From Runella limosa DSM 17973 (lineage in GTDB: Bacteria > Bacteroidota > Bacteroidia > Cytophagales > Spirosomataceae), in contig NZ_KI519422.1 in assembly GCF_000482465.1 (NCBI RefSeq), positions 186,001 through 250,000 on the forward strand: a stretch of DNA of 64,000 nt, read 5' to 3'. The translations under genes and the position numbers were made by a program. Position 1 is the first letter of the stretch. Every line of letters starts with the position of its first letter. Shown in pieces: positions 52,129 to 61,177 of this stretch. Below the pieces are notes generated by a model. The model was not told the origin of the DNA. It ran no database searches and saw only the letters and a list, made by a program, of their open reading frames with translations.

Positions 52129-52650
52129 CTATTTGCGATTTATTAAAAATGGACAAGCTGCCACCAGTACAAAACCCAAAATAGAAAACCATTCCCTGCT
52201 CTGAAAATTCTTGATGACTTGCGGGTGCATTTCATTGATTTTTGCCACTTGCTCGGCAGTAAGGTGCTTAAAATCTAAGGTTTCAATGTAGCGATTGATG
52301 GGGATTTGCTGTTGCGTTGTCAAAACAATATCAGCCACGAAAAGCCCAAACGCAGCTAACAATAGCCAAAAAACGGGTGATTTCCACTGTTTTACAAAAA
52401 ACAGAATTGCAATCACGTAACTGCACAAGATAATTGGCCCAAACACACCCATGCGTACCCGCATGAAGCCATCAATGATTTGCCAATGGGCTGCCCACTC
52501 AGTAGAAGGCATCAAGTCGCCTTTCAAATTGATAATCCCAAAAGCGATTGGGTCTAAAATCCCTTCCAAATGAATGCCAGCATATAAGCCTGCATTAAGC
52601 AGTACGATGTAGAGCAATACGGGACGAATTTTGTCAATGAGTGCGTTCAT
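52129..52650 (-). CDS. Membrane protein, 173 aa (DUF1772-like)
   Basis: Four predicted membrane segments (about 9-27, 62-85, 90-107, 150-168) and an Arg/Met-containing HWQIIDGFMRVRMGVFGP that fits the DUF1772 (anthrone-oxygenase-like) family. The role is unknown. 23 bp downstream of the 285-aa membrane protein gene, so co-transcribed. Confidence 0.75.
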   Translation of the reverse strand: MNALIDKIRPVLLYIVLLNAGLYAGIHLEGILDPIAFGIINLKGDLMPSTEWAAHWQIIDGFMRVRMGVFGPIILCSYVIAILFFVKQWKSPVFWLLLAAFGLFVADIVLTTQQQIPINRYIETLDFKHLTAEQVAKINEMHPQVIKNFQSREWFSILGFVLVAACPFLINRK

Positions 52651-52673
52651 TCGGTGATTTTGCGTTTAGTTTT

Positions 52674-53531
52674 CTAGCCTGTTATTGCACTTTTTTGGAA
52701 TTTTGTCAGTAAAGCTACACCCAACCAATACAAAAGAAAAAACGGTATGCCTGGAATAAAGAACAACATTAAAATTTCAAAGCCTTTGGGAAAGTTAAAT
52801 TGAATAAAGTAAATCATTGTCGCTGATACTATACCAAGCAGACTGAAAATGATAGATACGATTGGGAACCAAACTTGCACTTGTCGCAGCTTATAAAAAT
52901 AGACTGAAAGCCATATTATCAATGAAAACTGAATAAGCCGCCCCAGTACACCAATGTTGACAATGGTTGTATTGTCATAGTGCTTTGCAAAATCTTCTAC
53001 TTTTTTGCCTTGACTTATCCATTCTTTCATTGCTTCGGGATATAGGTAATGGTGCCTAAATTCCCAAATAAATTCTACAAAGGCAAGAATAAAAACAACG
53101 GCGATTACCCCTCTCATTAAATTTCTGTCTTTCCATGAATCGCTCATCCATAAAGACAAACCAAAGCCCCCAAAAAGTATTGCTGCGATGAATAAGAAAA
53201 TATAGCGCAAATGTTCGCGTTCGGGGTGTTCAAGCATTTTGAGGCTGAGGTCAGGGGGGGCGACTAGACCAAATATATCAATCAATGGACACACCATTAA
53301 GAAGAGAAAAATACTACCGACGGGTACGCCTTCGACAGACCTTGCTGAATAGTGCCAAAACAGCACTATCAACGTAACAATGGCCACAGAAATAACACTA
53401 CAGATGGTGACATACCTCAGAAAATTATTGCCTTCTACGTAGGGAGAATAGCGCCCAATCGCGATGACAACCAAAAAAGGCAGTATGACTAAAACGAAGG
53501 TTGTCAGAATAGATATAGCTTTTCTTTTCAT
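52674..53531 (-). CDS. Integral membrane protein, 285 aa, unassigned
   Basis: ATG at 53531 chosen because the promoter -7 at 53557-53564 lies 25 bp upstream; the longer open frame to 53618 extends past the promoter. Eight predicted membrane segments with Lys/Arg-rich loops. I do not recognise the family. It heads a two-gene unit with the DUF1772-like gene. Confidence 0.72.
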   Translation of the reverse strand: MKRKAISILTTFVLVILPFLVVIAIGRYSPYVEGNNFLRYVTICSVISVAIVTLIVLFWHYSARSVEGVPVGSIFLFLMVCPLIDIFGLVAPPDLSLKMLEHPEREHLRYIFLFIAAILFGGFGLSLWMSDSWKDRNLMRGVIAVVFILAFVEFIWEFRHHYLYPEAMKEWISQGKKVEDFAKHYDNTTIVNIGVLGRLIQFSLIIWLSVYFYKLRQVQVWFPIVSIIFSLLGIVSATMIYFIQFNFPKGFEILMLFFIPGIPFFLLYWLGVALLTKFQKSAITG

Positions 53532-53556
53532 TCGTTTATAAAGAGTTATGTTTTGG

Positions 53557-53564
53557 CAAACGTA
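53557..53564 (-). promoter_or_regulatory. Predicted -7 element for the 285-aa membrane protein gene
   Basis: TACGTTTG on the minus strand, exact TAnnTTTG, 25 bp before the ATG at 53531. Confidence 0.5.
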
Positions 53565-53638
53565 GGAAGAATGCCTTGGGAAAGCATAGTAAAAAAACGA
53601 CATTTTACCTGATAGCACATTCTCAAAAGCGGGTGCGA

Positions 53639-53672
53639 TTGACCTAGTCTATATCAATTTTTTGTACATTTG
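53639..53672 (+). promoter_or_regulatory. Predicted promoter of the Uma2-family gene
   Basis: TTG (53639-53641), 23-bp spacer, TACATTTG (53665-53672), exact TAnnTTTG. Supports the ATG at 53692 as start. Confidence 0.5.
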
Positions 53673-53691
53673 TTTACCAACTGAACGTATC

Positions 53692-54342
53692 ATGAGCAAT
53701 CGCCTTGTTGCTGAAATTCTGAATGAACCAGATGCTTATTTTTTGATTCAAGCCATTGAAGTGGTACTTGAAAATGAAAAGCAGCGAAGAATGGCTTTTT
53801 ATAATGACATCACCGAACAAGAAAAAGCGGAATTTATCAATGGTGAAATCGTTGTTCATTCGCCTGTGATGAAACGCCACAATACTGCTTCGTTGTTACT
53901 AGCTCGTTTGATGAGTATCTACGCCGATACAAATCAACTTGGTTTTGTAGGTATCGAAAAAATCATGATTACGCTCACTCGTAATGATTATGAGCCAGAC
54001 ATCTGTTTCTTCAAAAAAGAGAAAGCCACCATTTTTACCGAAAAGCAAACACTTTTTCCCGCTCCTGATTGGGTGATTGAAATTTTGTCAGAGGGCACAA
54101 AAGAGCGTGACCGCGGGGTAAAATTCAAAGATTATCAGGCACATCAAATAGAGGAATACTGGATTATTGATCCCGACCACCAAACCATTGAACAGTATCA
54201 CTACGCAGAAGGCGAATACGAACTGATTCTTAAATCGGCAGAAGGGCACATTAAAAGTTTTGTCATGGAAGGATTCCACATCCCAATTCGGGCCGTATTT
54301 GACGAAGCCCTAAACGTCGAAACCTTGAAAAAGTTGATGTAA
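53692..54342 (+). CDS. Uma2-family (DUF820) nuclease-fold protein
   Basis: A 216-residue protein. The PD-(D/E)XK-type core is visible: EFINGEIVVHSPV, EPDICFFKKEK, PDWVIEILSEGTKERDRGVKFKDY, IEEYWIIDPDHQTIEQY. The catalytic Asp and Glu of the EPD/EILS motifs and a Lys nearby are present, so an endonuclease fold is likely; biological targets of Uma2 proteins are unknown. Convergent with AraC paralogue 3 (4 bp between stops). Confidence 0.9.
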   Translation: MSNRLVAEILNEPDAYFLIQAIEVVLENEKQRRMAFYNDITEQEKAEFINGEIVVHSPVMKRHNTASLLLARLMSIYADTNQLGFVGIEKIMITLTRNDYEPDICFFKKEKATIFTEKQTLFPAPDWVIEILSEGTKERDRGVKFKDYQAHQIEEYWIIDPDHQTIEQYHYAEGEYELILKSAEGHIKSFVMEGFHIPIRAVFDEALNVETLKKLM

Positions 54343-54346
54343 AGTT

Positions 54347-55132
54347 TTAGTAAATCACCGCATTCTCAAAATCAAATCCTGTGGGAACGACTCCCGTAAA
54401 TTGCTTAAAATCTCGTAACAAGTGATTGGGGTCAAAATAGCCACAACGGTAGGTAATATCGACCCATTTTAAAGCAGGGTTTTGTTTTCTCAAGTTCATC
54501 ACCTGATTGAAGCGAAGCAGACGTTGGTACATTTTGGGACTTACTCCTATGCGTTCCAAAAACTGACGCTCAAATTGCCGAGAACTTACACAAGCGGCTG
54601 CCGCCATTTGGTCTAAGGTTTGCGTTCGTAAATTGGTTTGGGTTAGGACAGCGTCGATAGGTAATGCTGAGACTTTACTTCTGGTCAGTTGACGAACTAA
54701 ATACTCGTTTGTCAAGGAAATAACTTCGTTGTCAGAGTCGGCATTACAAATGTGTTCCGAAAGCTGTTTTACCTCTCCGCCCAACACCGCCGCACTTTCT
54801 TCGTATGTATTCGCAAAATACGTCATCGGAACGTTCAACAGCCGATACATACCTCCAGGCTGAAAAAGTATTTTAAACATACAATAGCCGTTGGGAATCA
54901 GTAGTTTAATGTTGCCGATAGTTGCCTGTCCCATAATCATCGTGTTAAAAGCTGTCATGGGTTTTCCCGTTGTATCAAAGGGTTGGGGCTGGCTGCGGGG
55001 GTAAAAATAGAGGCACTGCTCAGGTACTGGAGCCATAACCAAAGGGATACCGCTCCCTTGACCAAGGCGAAGCATCCAATATTCTTTTACGAAAGGACGC
55101 AAAAGGGGCGGGGGTAGAAATTTTTGTAACAA
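54347..55132 (-). CDS. AraC-family transcriptional regulator, paralogue 3
   Basis: A 261-residue protein with the same domain layout as paralogues 1 and 2: PFVKEYWMLRLG, PVPEQCLYFYPR, LLNVPMTYFANTYE, then HTH motifs ACVSSRQFERQFLERIGVSPKMYQRLLRF and CGYFDPNHLLRDFKQFTGVVP. The start is a TTG at 55132: aligning with the paralogues puts the N-terminus there and the next upstream codons contain a stop with no ATG. It is more diverged than the other two. Confidence 0.9.
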   Translation of the reverse strand: MLQKFLPPPLLRPFVKEYWMLRLGQGSGIPLVMAPVPEQCLYFYPRSQPQPFDTTGKPMTAFNTMIMGQATIGNIKLLIPNGYCMFKILFQPGGMYRLLNVPMTYFANTYEESAAVLGGEVKQLSEHICNADSDNEVISLTNEYLVRQLTRSKVSALPIDAVLTQTNLRTQTLDQMAAAACVSSRQFERQFLERIGVSPKMYQRLLRFNQVMNLRKQNPALKWVDITYRCGYFDPNHLLRDFKQFTGVVPTGFDFENAVIY

Positions 55133-55219
55133 AGCAAAGCAGGTTTAGTATAGATGAAAATACACTAAAAGTGCTTGATATACAAAAAGATAGCATTAAA
55201 TTTACTAAACGGTCAGACG

Positions 55220-56548
55220 TCAGTGAGACAACCGTAGCTTCTCAAAAAACTCAGGGTTAAAGTCAGCCTCTTGGAAGTGCTCTAGCACGTAGTCTAACGA
55301 GCGTTGTTGGCGTATCCACGCGTCGCAAGTAGCGTGACGAAGGCGAGTGCCCAGCGCGTTAAAGCCCGTAACTGCCTGCGTATCTTGGCGGTAGTTGATT
55401 CGGATGGCGATTTCTTTGCTTGGATGCTGCCAATAAAAGGTCTGAATGCCGTCGGGGCACTGGGCAGGAACATCGCCGTAGGTTTGGTATTCTAGGTCAA
55501 AAAACTTAGCCGAATTAAAAAAGACGCCTGGCCGATAGGGCGTCCTTTGACCACCAATGGTCTGAGCAACGGTTTCTCCCATGATTCGGCCCGTGTACCA
55601 AATTTGCTCCACCGATTTACGGCCTTGCGGGGGTATGCGGTGTTCCACGCAGTCACCAACCGCATATACGTTAGGAAGGTTAGTTTCTAAATACTCATTG
55701 ACCAAAATTCCGCGTTGCGTTTCGAGGGAAGTAGTGCGTAAAAAATCAATATTTGGCTCAACGCCGATTGAAATGCCTATAAGCTGACAATCAATGGTTT
55801 CGCCCTGCGAAGTGATGACGCGCTCCACCTTCTGGGTACCTTGTATTTTGGCCAATTCGCAGCCAAATCGCAGGTTGATTCCATGCTTTTGGACATGTTG
55901 GGTTACAAGAGCAGATTCTTCGGGAGCTAATACACTGCTCCAATAACTCGATTCACGCACGAGCATGGTCACATGAATGCCGCGCGAATGAAGCATTTCG
56001 GCCAATTCGACCCCAATTAACCCACCACCCACGACCACGGCTTGTTTTACTCCTGCCGACGACCGTTCGAGTTTTTCCAAATCCTGAAAGCTATAAAGCC
56101 CTTGGACGCCATCCAGATGGGTATTGGGCCAGTCGCCAAAACGAGGCACAGAACCCGTTGCAATGATAAGTTTATCGTAAGAAAGGTCGCGTACTTGAGA
56201 GGCGGAAGTGGCTGGTTTTGAGGCTACTTTTGTGAGTCGTTCAAGCAGGGTTGGCTGGTAAACAACCGTTTGGCTATCGGCCGAAAGAAATAACTTACGT
56301 TGGGCAAAATCAACAGATTCAATCATGCCTCTGACTAACTCAATCTTATTTTTTTGCCAAAACCAGTTTTCGTAAGGTTGGGTATGCTCAAACTTGAGAT
56401 GCCCCATATACATGTACATGAGTGCCGTTCGGGAAAAGAAATAGTCGGTTTCTTTGGAGATAACCGTGATGCGGCAATCGCTACGTTTGCGCAGCTCCCG
56501 TGCGGCTGTGATGCCCGCAATTCCATTCCCGATGATAACAACGTGCAT
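55220..56548 (-). CDS. FAD/NAD(P)-dependent oxidoreductase
   Basis: A 442-residue pyridine-nucleotide disulphide-type oxidoreductase: FAD GxGxxG IIGNGIAG (5-12), NAD(P) site VVVGGGLIGVELAE, and YAVGDCVEH in the second FAD segment. The C-terminal ~110 residues are not a classical dimerisation domain with an active-site disulphide. Redox partner unknown; NirB/rubredoxin-reductase-like enzymes are the nearest by pattern. 12 bp downstream of the lipoprotein gene at 56561. Confidence 0.9.
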   Translation of the reverse strand: MHVVIIGNGIAGITAARELRKRSDCRITVISKETDYFFSRTALMYMYMGHLKFEHTQPYENWFWQKNKIELVRGMIESVDFAQRKLFLSADSQTVVYQPTLLERLTKVASKPATSASQVRDLSYDKLIIATGSVPRFGDWPNTHLDGVQGLYSFQDLEKLERSSAGVKQAVVVGGGLIGVELAEMLHSRGIHVTMLVRESSYWSSVLAPEESALVTQHVQKHGINLRFGCELAKIQGTQKVERVITSQGETIDCQLIGISIGVEPNIDFLRTTSLETQRGILVNEYLETNLPNVYAVGDCVEHRIPPQGRKSVEQIWYTGRIMGETVAQTIGGQRTPYRPGVFFNSAKFFDLEYQTYGDVPAQCPDGIQTFYWQHPSKEIAIRINYRQDTQAVTGFNALGTRLRHATCDAWIRQQRSLDYVLEHFQEADFNPEFFEKLRLSH

Positions 56549-56560
56549 ATTGAAAAGCGG

Positions 56561-57169
56561 CTATTGCAATGGTTTGGGCTTTTTCTCGATTGATTTGCCC
56601 TTGGAACCAATGCTAATTCGTAAACCAAAATCTTTGCCTTTACTTACGTCTTCGAGCGATACGAGCATTCCCCCTTTGGCCTTCCAAGTAGTGCGTTTGC
56701 CCTGTTTAGAATCGGGCGTGTATTTCCCTGACAAATAGGTGTCAAATTGATTGTACAAGCTTTGGGCATCATTGGCTTCGTTGAGATAAATATCCACCCG
56801 AACGCCGTTGAGGGCTTTGTTGTTGTCGAGGTAATAAAGAATATCAATCGCTTCAAAATTCTCGGTTTCGTGCGTGTAACCTACGTGGTCGGTACTGTCT
56901 TCAAACAGCTCAAACTTTTCTTCAGCCTTGATTTTGCTCAACGGGTCGCCAAACTTAAAACCACGAAAATCGCCCCCTTGAGGCGTGATGACGAGCTTCA
57001 ATAGCTCTGATTGATTGCTACTTACAACAGGTGTTTTGACGGCATTGGCTGTATCGGTAGTAGCTTTCTGTTCGGCTGTTTTTTCGTTACTTTTTCCACA
57101 CGAAAACAAGATTGCGACAACGCCAGCCAAGACTAATAAGTAGGTGTATTTTGGGTAATAATGAGTCAT
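56561..57169 (-). CDS. Lipoprotein, 202 aa, unassigned
   Basis: ATG at 57169 (a longer frame to 57178 begins at TTG). Lipobox ILFSC (Cys about 24), then a Lys/Thr/Ala-rich linker and a compact domain (FRGFKFGDPLSKIKAEEKFELFEDSTDH, LYYLDNNKALNGVRVDIYLNEANDAQSLYNQF, TYLSGKYTP). I do not recognise a family. It is co-oriented with and 12 bp upstream of the oxidoreductase gene. Confidence 0.78.
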   Translation of the reverse strand: MTHYYPKYTYLLVLAGVVAILFSCGKSNEKTAEQKATTDTANAVKTPVVSSNQSELLKLVITPQGGDFRGFKFGDPLSKIKAEEKFELFEDSTDHVGYTHETENFEAIDILYYLDNNKALNGVRVDIYLNEANDAQSLYNQFDTYLSGKYTPDSKQGKRTTWKAKGGMLVSLEDVSKGKDFGLRISIGSKGKSIEKKPKPLQ

Positions 57170-57275
57170 TTCGTCCAAATTTGCTTAAAATCCCTGCTAA
57201 GTTAGGGCTAAATACACTTCTATACCAATGACTTACTTCTTTTTAATGGGAAACTAATACTTTGTTGGGGGAAAA

Positions 57276-58727
57276 TCAGAACTCTCGGCCTATCGAAAAA
57301 TAGGGACGTGCTTCGCCCAAGTGATTGACGGAATAATTGAGACGTCCCACAAAATTATACCAAGTCACCACATCCAGCCCTATTCCTACACCCATCAATG
57401 GGCGGTTGGCCAATGTGCTGTTGTTTAGCGAACTGTATTGGTTTCGGGTATAACCAAAATCGGCATAGATGTTGGGATAAATCGCCAACGGGAAGGTATT
57501 AAACTGACGCATTTTGATGAACTTACTCAAGTTAAATGTTCGGTTTAATAGTTGGTAGCGCAAATTAGTTTTGGCTAAAGCAAAGTGTTGACCATCAATA
57601 ACATATAATTCGTAGCCGCGTACAAGGTCGGTGCCGTAGCCCAACCCCCGCGTTTGTAAAAAAGGCTGCAAGAAGGGGCTAGAAGTCTTGGCTTTGAGAC
57701 TGTAGCTGAAAAAGAGTTTTTTGCCTAAGGAGAAGTATCGTCCATAGTTGGCAGTAGCCTCCCATTGTTGAATATCATCGGAAGAAAAAAGCCCTAATCG
57801 GCTAAAAACGAGTCCATAATAAAACCCTCTTAAAGGATATTGGACACGGTCGCGGCGGTCAAAAAAATGTGAATAGCTCAGTTGGAAATAACGCTGTTGT
57901 CGGCGACCTTCCAAAAAATAATTAGGATTTAGGCGCGCCACGGTATCGCTGAGGGTGGTATGCGAATATTGGGCAGTTATTGAATGAAAACCGTAAAACC
58001 GTGGCCGATAGGTAAAAGTAACGTAAGGATTGAGTCGTTCTCGAACGCGGCTATCGCTTGGAAAAAAAATAAGTTTATCGGCACGGGTACGGTAGGGCAA
58101 GGTTCGGTTGGTTAGCCGAATCATTCCGACGGTCATTCCTAGTTTTTGCTTTTTACCCAAATAGGGGCGGGAGTAATACAAATCGAGCCGAGGAATAAAC
58201 CCAAACTCGGCGCGTAATCGGAGGCGGTCGTTGTTGCCTGTCAGGTTTTGGTGCAAAATATAAGTGCCATAAATTGTGCGGCTCAGGTCACGCCCGCGTT
58301 CATACCACCATTCGTTGAAATTGCGGTCGGCGAGTTCAAATACAGGAAAAGCCAATAAATACCACTGTTCCTTAACAACCACCTCCAAATCAACCGTCTG
58401 AGGAGTAGCAATCAGCTTGCCATCGGCCGTATAAAAGGCCATGCCCGTGGTGTCGGAGTTTATCGTTTTTCTTTTAAGTTCTACCGTGACGAAGAGGTTG
58501 GTGTTGAGGATTTTACGTCGGTCAAATTCTAGCAGGGAATCGAGCCGCTGGGCGGTTAGTACATCGCCCGTCCGTACGTCCATCTCACGACGAATAATGT
58601 GTTCACGGGTGCGATAGTTGCCCGTAAACGTAACTTGGCGCACGCGAATGTACTGAGACGTGTCGCTCACTGAATGACCAAACAGTGAAAGCCAAAATCC
58701 ATGAAATAAAGCGAGAAGGAGCATCAT
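57276..58727 (-). CDS. POTRA/Omp85-type outer-membrane protein
   Basis: A 483-residue protein with a signal peptide (N-terminal ~20 residues), one POTRA-like domain (about 27-105; RQVTFTGNYRTREHIIRREMDV, LNTNLFVTVELK) and a C-terminal barrel of the surface-antigen/Omp85 type (many alternating strands, ending YFSIGREF with terminal Phe). It is shorter than BamA and resembles the small BamA/TamA-like proteins of Bacteroidetes; cargo unknown. The start overlaps the VanX-type gene stop by ATGA. Confidence 0.88.
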   Translation of the reverse strand: MMLLLALFHGFWLSLFGHSVSDTSQYIRVRQVTFTGNYRTREHIIRREMDVRTGDVLTAQRLDSLLEFDRRKILNTNLFVTVELKRKTINSDTTGMAFYTADGKLIATPQTVDLEVVVKEQWYLLAFPVFELADRNFNEWWYERGRDLSRTIYGTYILHQNLTGNNDRLRLRAEFGFIPRLDLYYSRPYLGKKQKLGMTVGMIRLTNRTLPYRTRADKLIFFPSDSRVRERLNPYVTFTYRPRFYGFHSITAQYSHTTLSDTVARLNPNYFLEGRRQQRYFQLSYSHFFDRRDRVQYPLRGFYYGLVFSRLGLFSSDDIQQWEATANYGRYFSLGKKLFFSYSLKAKTSSPFLQPFLQTRGLGYGTDLVRGYELYVIDGQHFALAKTNLRYQLLNRTFNLSKFIKMRQFNTFPLAIYPNIYADFGYTRNQYSSLNNSTLANRPLMGVGIGLDVVTWYNFVGRLNYSVNHLGEARPYFSIGREF

Positions 58728-59494
58728 TCAATAAACCCGTATTTAGCTTTTGCTTTGGCGCGAGACAAAGCATTAAAATGCCACCATTCGGTCTGAATCG
58801 ACGTAAATCCAGCTTTGAGCATGACGCGACGAAGTAACTTACGATTTTCGACTTGTTGGCGAGATAGTTTCCCCGATTTGAGCATTTCGGCTTCACGTCT
58901 TGGCTCGGCACTAACGCCAAAAAAATCAAAAATAGTGCCCATATCGAGCGGCTTGCCGTTTTCATCGGCGATGGTTAAGTCAACCGCACAACCAAAGTTA
59001 TGAATAGAGCCTTTGGCAGGGTCAGCCACAAAATCTTCGCGGCGATTATAGGGTAAATGACTCATCCGTGCCCAAAAAATCTTGGTAACACTCAGCGGAC
59101 GTGCCCCGTCGTACACCAACAACGTATAATTGGGCTTTTCTTGTTTTAAAAACTGATTGGCTTTTACCAATTTTTGGGCAGCCATGGGCTGCAAATAAGC
59201 GCGCTCTAAGTCGCCATAGACATCTTCTTTGATGAAATTGTCGGTCGTGGAGTACTTGAGCTCAACCTTGAGCGTAGGGTCGAGGTTTTGGATGTCCACT
59301 AGGCCGTGTTTGATAAATTTTGTCTCTAAAGTGCCCACCTTTGTCTGGGCATGACCAGCCAATGAAAGGCTTACAAAAAGCCACAGCGCAGCAATTATTC
59401 TTCTCCTCTGCAACCAATAACGAATAACCGATAACGAATAACCGATAACAGTCTCCCCAATAGTCCACTTTGCTTTTAAGAACGTATTATACAT
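58724..59494 (-). CDS. Secreted D-alanyl-D-alanine dipeptidase (M15D, VanX-type)
   Basis: A 256-residue M15 peptidase. Zinc/active-site motifs: GSIHNFGCAVDLTI (SxHxxGxAxD) and TEWWHF (His and Glu). It would cut D-Ala-D-Ala or cell-wall dipeptides. The annotated ATG at 59494 gives a long N-terminal extension; residues ~15-28 are encoded by the microrepeat at 59419-59449. A TTG at 59413 directly begins a clean signal peptide (RRRIIAALWLFVSLSLAGHAQ), so the true start may be there. Overlaps the Omp85-type gene by ATGA. Confidence 0.9.
   Translation of the reverse strand: MYNTFLKAKWTIGETVIGYSLSVIRYWLQRRRIIAALWLFVSLSLAGHAQTKVGTLETKFIKHGLVDIQNLDPTLKVELKYSTTDNFIKEDVYGDLERAYLQPMAAQKLVKANQFLKQEKPNYTLLVYDGARPLSVTKIFWARMSHLPYNRREDFVADPAKGSIHNFGCAVDLTIADENGKPLDMGTIFDFFGVSAEPRREAEMLKSGKLSRQQVENRKLLRRVMLKAGFTSIQTEWWHFNALSRAKAKAKYGFIE
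59419..59449. repeat. 14-bp microrepeat inside the VanX-type gene's 5' end
   Basis: The unit AACGAATAACCGAT occurs twice in tandem (59419-59432, 59433-59446) plus AAC. It lies within the coding frame upstream of the signal peptide. Confidence 0.7.
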
Positions 59495-59648
59495 CAGGCG
59501 TTTGCTTTTTTGTCTCTATTCAATCTCAAAAGTAAGCAGAGTTTTAGCATCTTTTCTAAAAAAATGCGCAATAAAACGGTAATTATTACCCTCTTCTGTG
59601 CTTTAAGTTACGAGTCTGTTCAAACAACTTAAAAAAACTACTAAACCA

Positions 59649-61115
59649 ATGAAATCAAAACAAAAGACCTTATCGGTATCAAGACGCGATTTCGTGCAAA
59701 AGAGCGCCTTGGCCGTAGGTAGCTTTTTCATTGTGCCCCGCCATGTGATTGGAAAGGGTTATACTGCACCGTCTGACAAACTTAATTTGGCAGCCATCGG
59801 AGCAGGTGGCAAGGGAACAAGTGACATTTTTAACGCATCAAACAAAGGAGCCAATAACGTGGTGGCGCTCTGCGATGTGGATTACAAACACGCTGCTAAG
59901 TCAATCGAGCGTTTCCCTAACGCAACTAAGTACAAAGATTGGCGTGAAATGTTGGCCAAAGAAGGAAAAAACATTGATGCCGTTACCATTTCTACGCCTG
60001 ACCACAACCACGCGGTGATTGCGATGGCGGCCATGCAATTGGGCAAACACGTCTATGTACAAAAACCATTGACCCACAATATCTACGAAGCGCGTATGCT
60101 CACGGAAGCGGCTCGTAAGTACAAAGTGGTAACGCAGATGGGTAACCAAGGTGCGTCGAACCCTGCACAGCTACAGATGGTTGAGTGGTTCAATAAAGGA
60201 TTAGTAGGGCCTGTGCATACGGTTCAAATTTGGACCAACCGTCCTGTGTGGCCACAGGGGATTCCTGTACCAACGGGCAAGCCTGATATGCCAGAAGGCA
60301 TTGCATGGGATCAGTGGGTAGGGCCTGCGCAGTGGGTTGACTATCACCCAGGCTATCACCCATTCAAATGGCGTGGTTGGTGGAACTTCGGTACGGGCGC
60401 GTTGGGTGACATCGGTTGCCACACCATCGATACTCCGTTCCGGGTATTGGGTCTTAACTACCCAACTGAAGTAGAGTGTAGCATAGGTTCGGTGTTCTTG
60501 AAAGACTGGAACCCAGAGTGGATTCCTGAAGGATGCCCGCCGTCGGCGTTGGTGGAAATTAAATTCCCTGCTACTGCGAAAAATAAGAGCCCATTGAAAA
60601 TGGAATGGATGGACGGCGGTTTGCGTCCGTTCCACCCTGATTGGATTCCTGCCAACGAACCACTTAGCACCGACGGAAACGGCGCGAACGGGGTGTTGAT
60701 GATTGGTAGCAAAGGAATCATTGCCTGCGATATGTATGGCAACAATCCTAAGATTTATTACAAAAACGGCGACAAAGTAGAAATGGCGAAAGATAGCAAG
60801 TACGCTGCGCCAACAAACTTGCCAGAATACGGCCACCAAATCCATTGGACAGAGGCTTGTAAGGCAGGTTTTGGTAGCGACAAGCACAAAGGCTTGACAT
60901 CGTCGTTTGATTACTCAGGACCACTTACTGAAACGGTATTGATGGGTAACTTGGCGATTCGTAGCTACATGCTTCGTCAGCCAAAAGGCGATGGCTTCGA
61001 CTACTACGGTCGTAAGAAGTTGTTGTGGGATGGTAACAACATGAAGATTACAAACTTCGACGATGCGAACCAGTTTGTATCGCGTCAGTACCGCGAAGGT
61101 TGGAAATTGGTGTAA
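59649..61115 (+). CDS. Tat-exported Gfo/Idh/MocA oxidoreductase
   Basis: A 488-residue protein with a twin-arginine signal (SRRDFVQKSALAVGSFF, Arg-Arg at 12-13). The Rossmann GAGGKG motif, a (V)QKPLTHN motif (Gln replaces the family's usual Glu) and a C-terminal GFO_IDH_MocA_C-like domain with GDIGCHTID are visible. It probably oxidises a sugar or sugar derivative with a tightly bound cofactor in the periplasm; the substrate is unknown. A strong bidirectional terminator follows. Confidence 0.93.
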   Translation: MKSKQKTLSVSRRDFVQKSALAVGSFFIVPRHVIGKGYTAPSDKLNLAAIGAGGKGTSDIFNASNKGANNVVALCDVDYKHAAKSIERFPNATKYKDWREMLAKEGKNIDAVTISTPDHNHAVIAMAAMQLGKHVYVQKPLTHNIYEARMLTEAARKYKVVTQMGNQGASNPAQLQMVEWFNKGLVGPVHTVQIWTNRPVWPQGIPVPTGKPDMPEGIAWDQWVGPAQWVDYHPGYHPFKWRGWWNFGTGALGDIGCHTIDTPFRVLGLNYPTEVECSIGSVFLKDWNPEWIPEGCPPSALVEIKFPATAKNKSPLKMEWMDGGLRPFHPDWIPANEPLSTDGNGANGVLMIGSKGIIACDMYGNNPKIYYKNGDKVEMAKDSKYAAPTNLPEYGHQIHWTEACKAGFGSDKHKGLTSSFDYSGPLTETVLMGNLAIRSYMLRQPKGDGFDYYGRKKLLWDGNNMKITNFDDANQFVSRQYREGWKLV

Positions 61116-61143
61116 GCTATTTCCCCGACGATCATAAACAAAG

Positions 61144-61176
61144 CGCCCCCGTTTGCCAAGCAAACGGGGGCGTTTT
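61144..61176. terminator. Bidirectional terminator between the Gfo/Idh/MocA gene and folB
   Basis: CGCCCCCGTTTG (61144-61155) pairs perfectly with CAAACGGGGGCG (61161-61172), 5-nt loop, TTTT after it on the plus strand and CTTTGTTT on the minus strand. Confidence 0.92.
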
Positions 61177-61177
61177 A

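Noticed and set aside
49012-55132. AraC cluster with Uma2 gene as a toxin-antitoxin or defence island
   Set aside because: No toxin/antitoxin pair, restriction or cas motifs were seen; the Uma2 gene is the only nuclease-fold protein and is convergent with, not coupled to, its neighbour.
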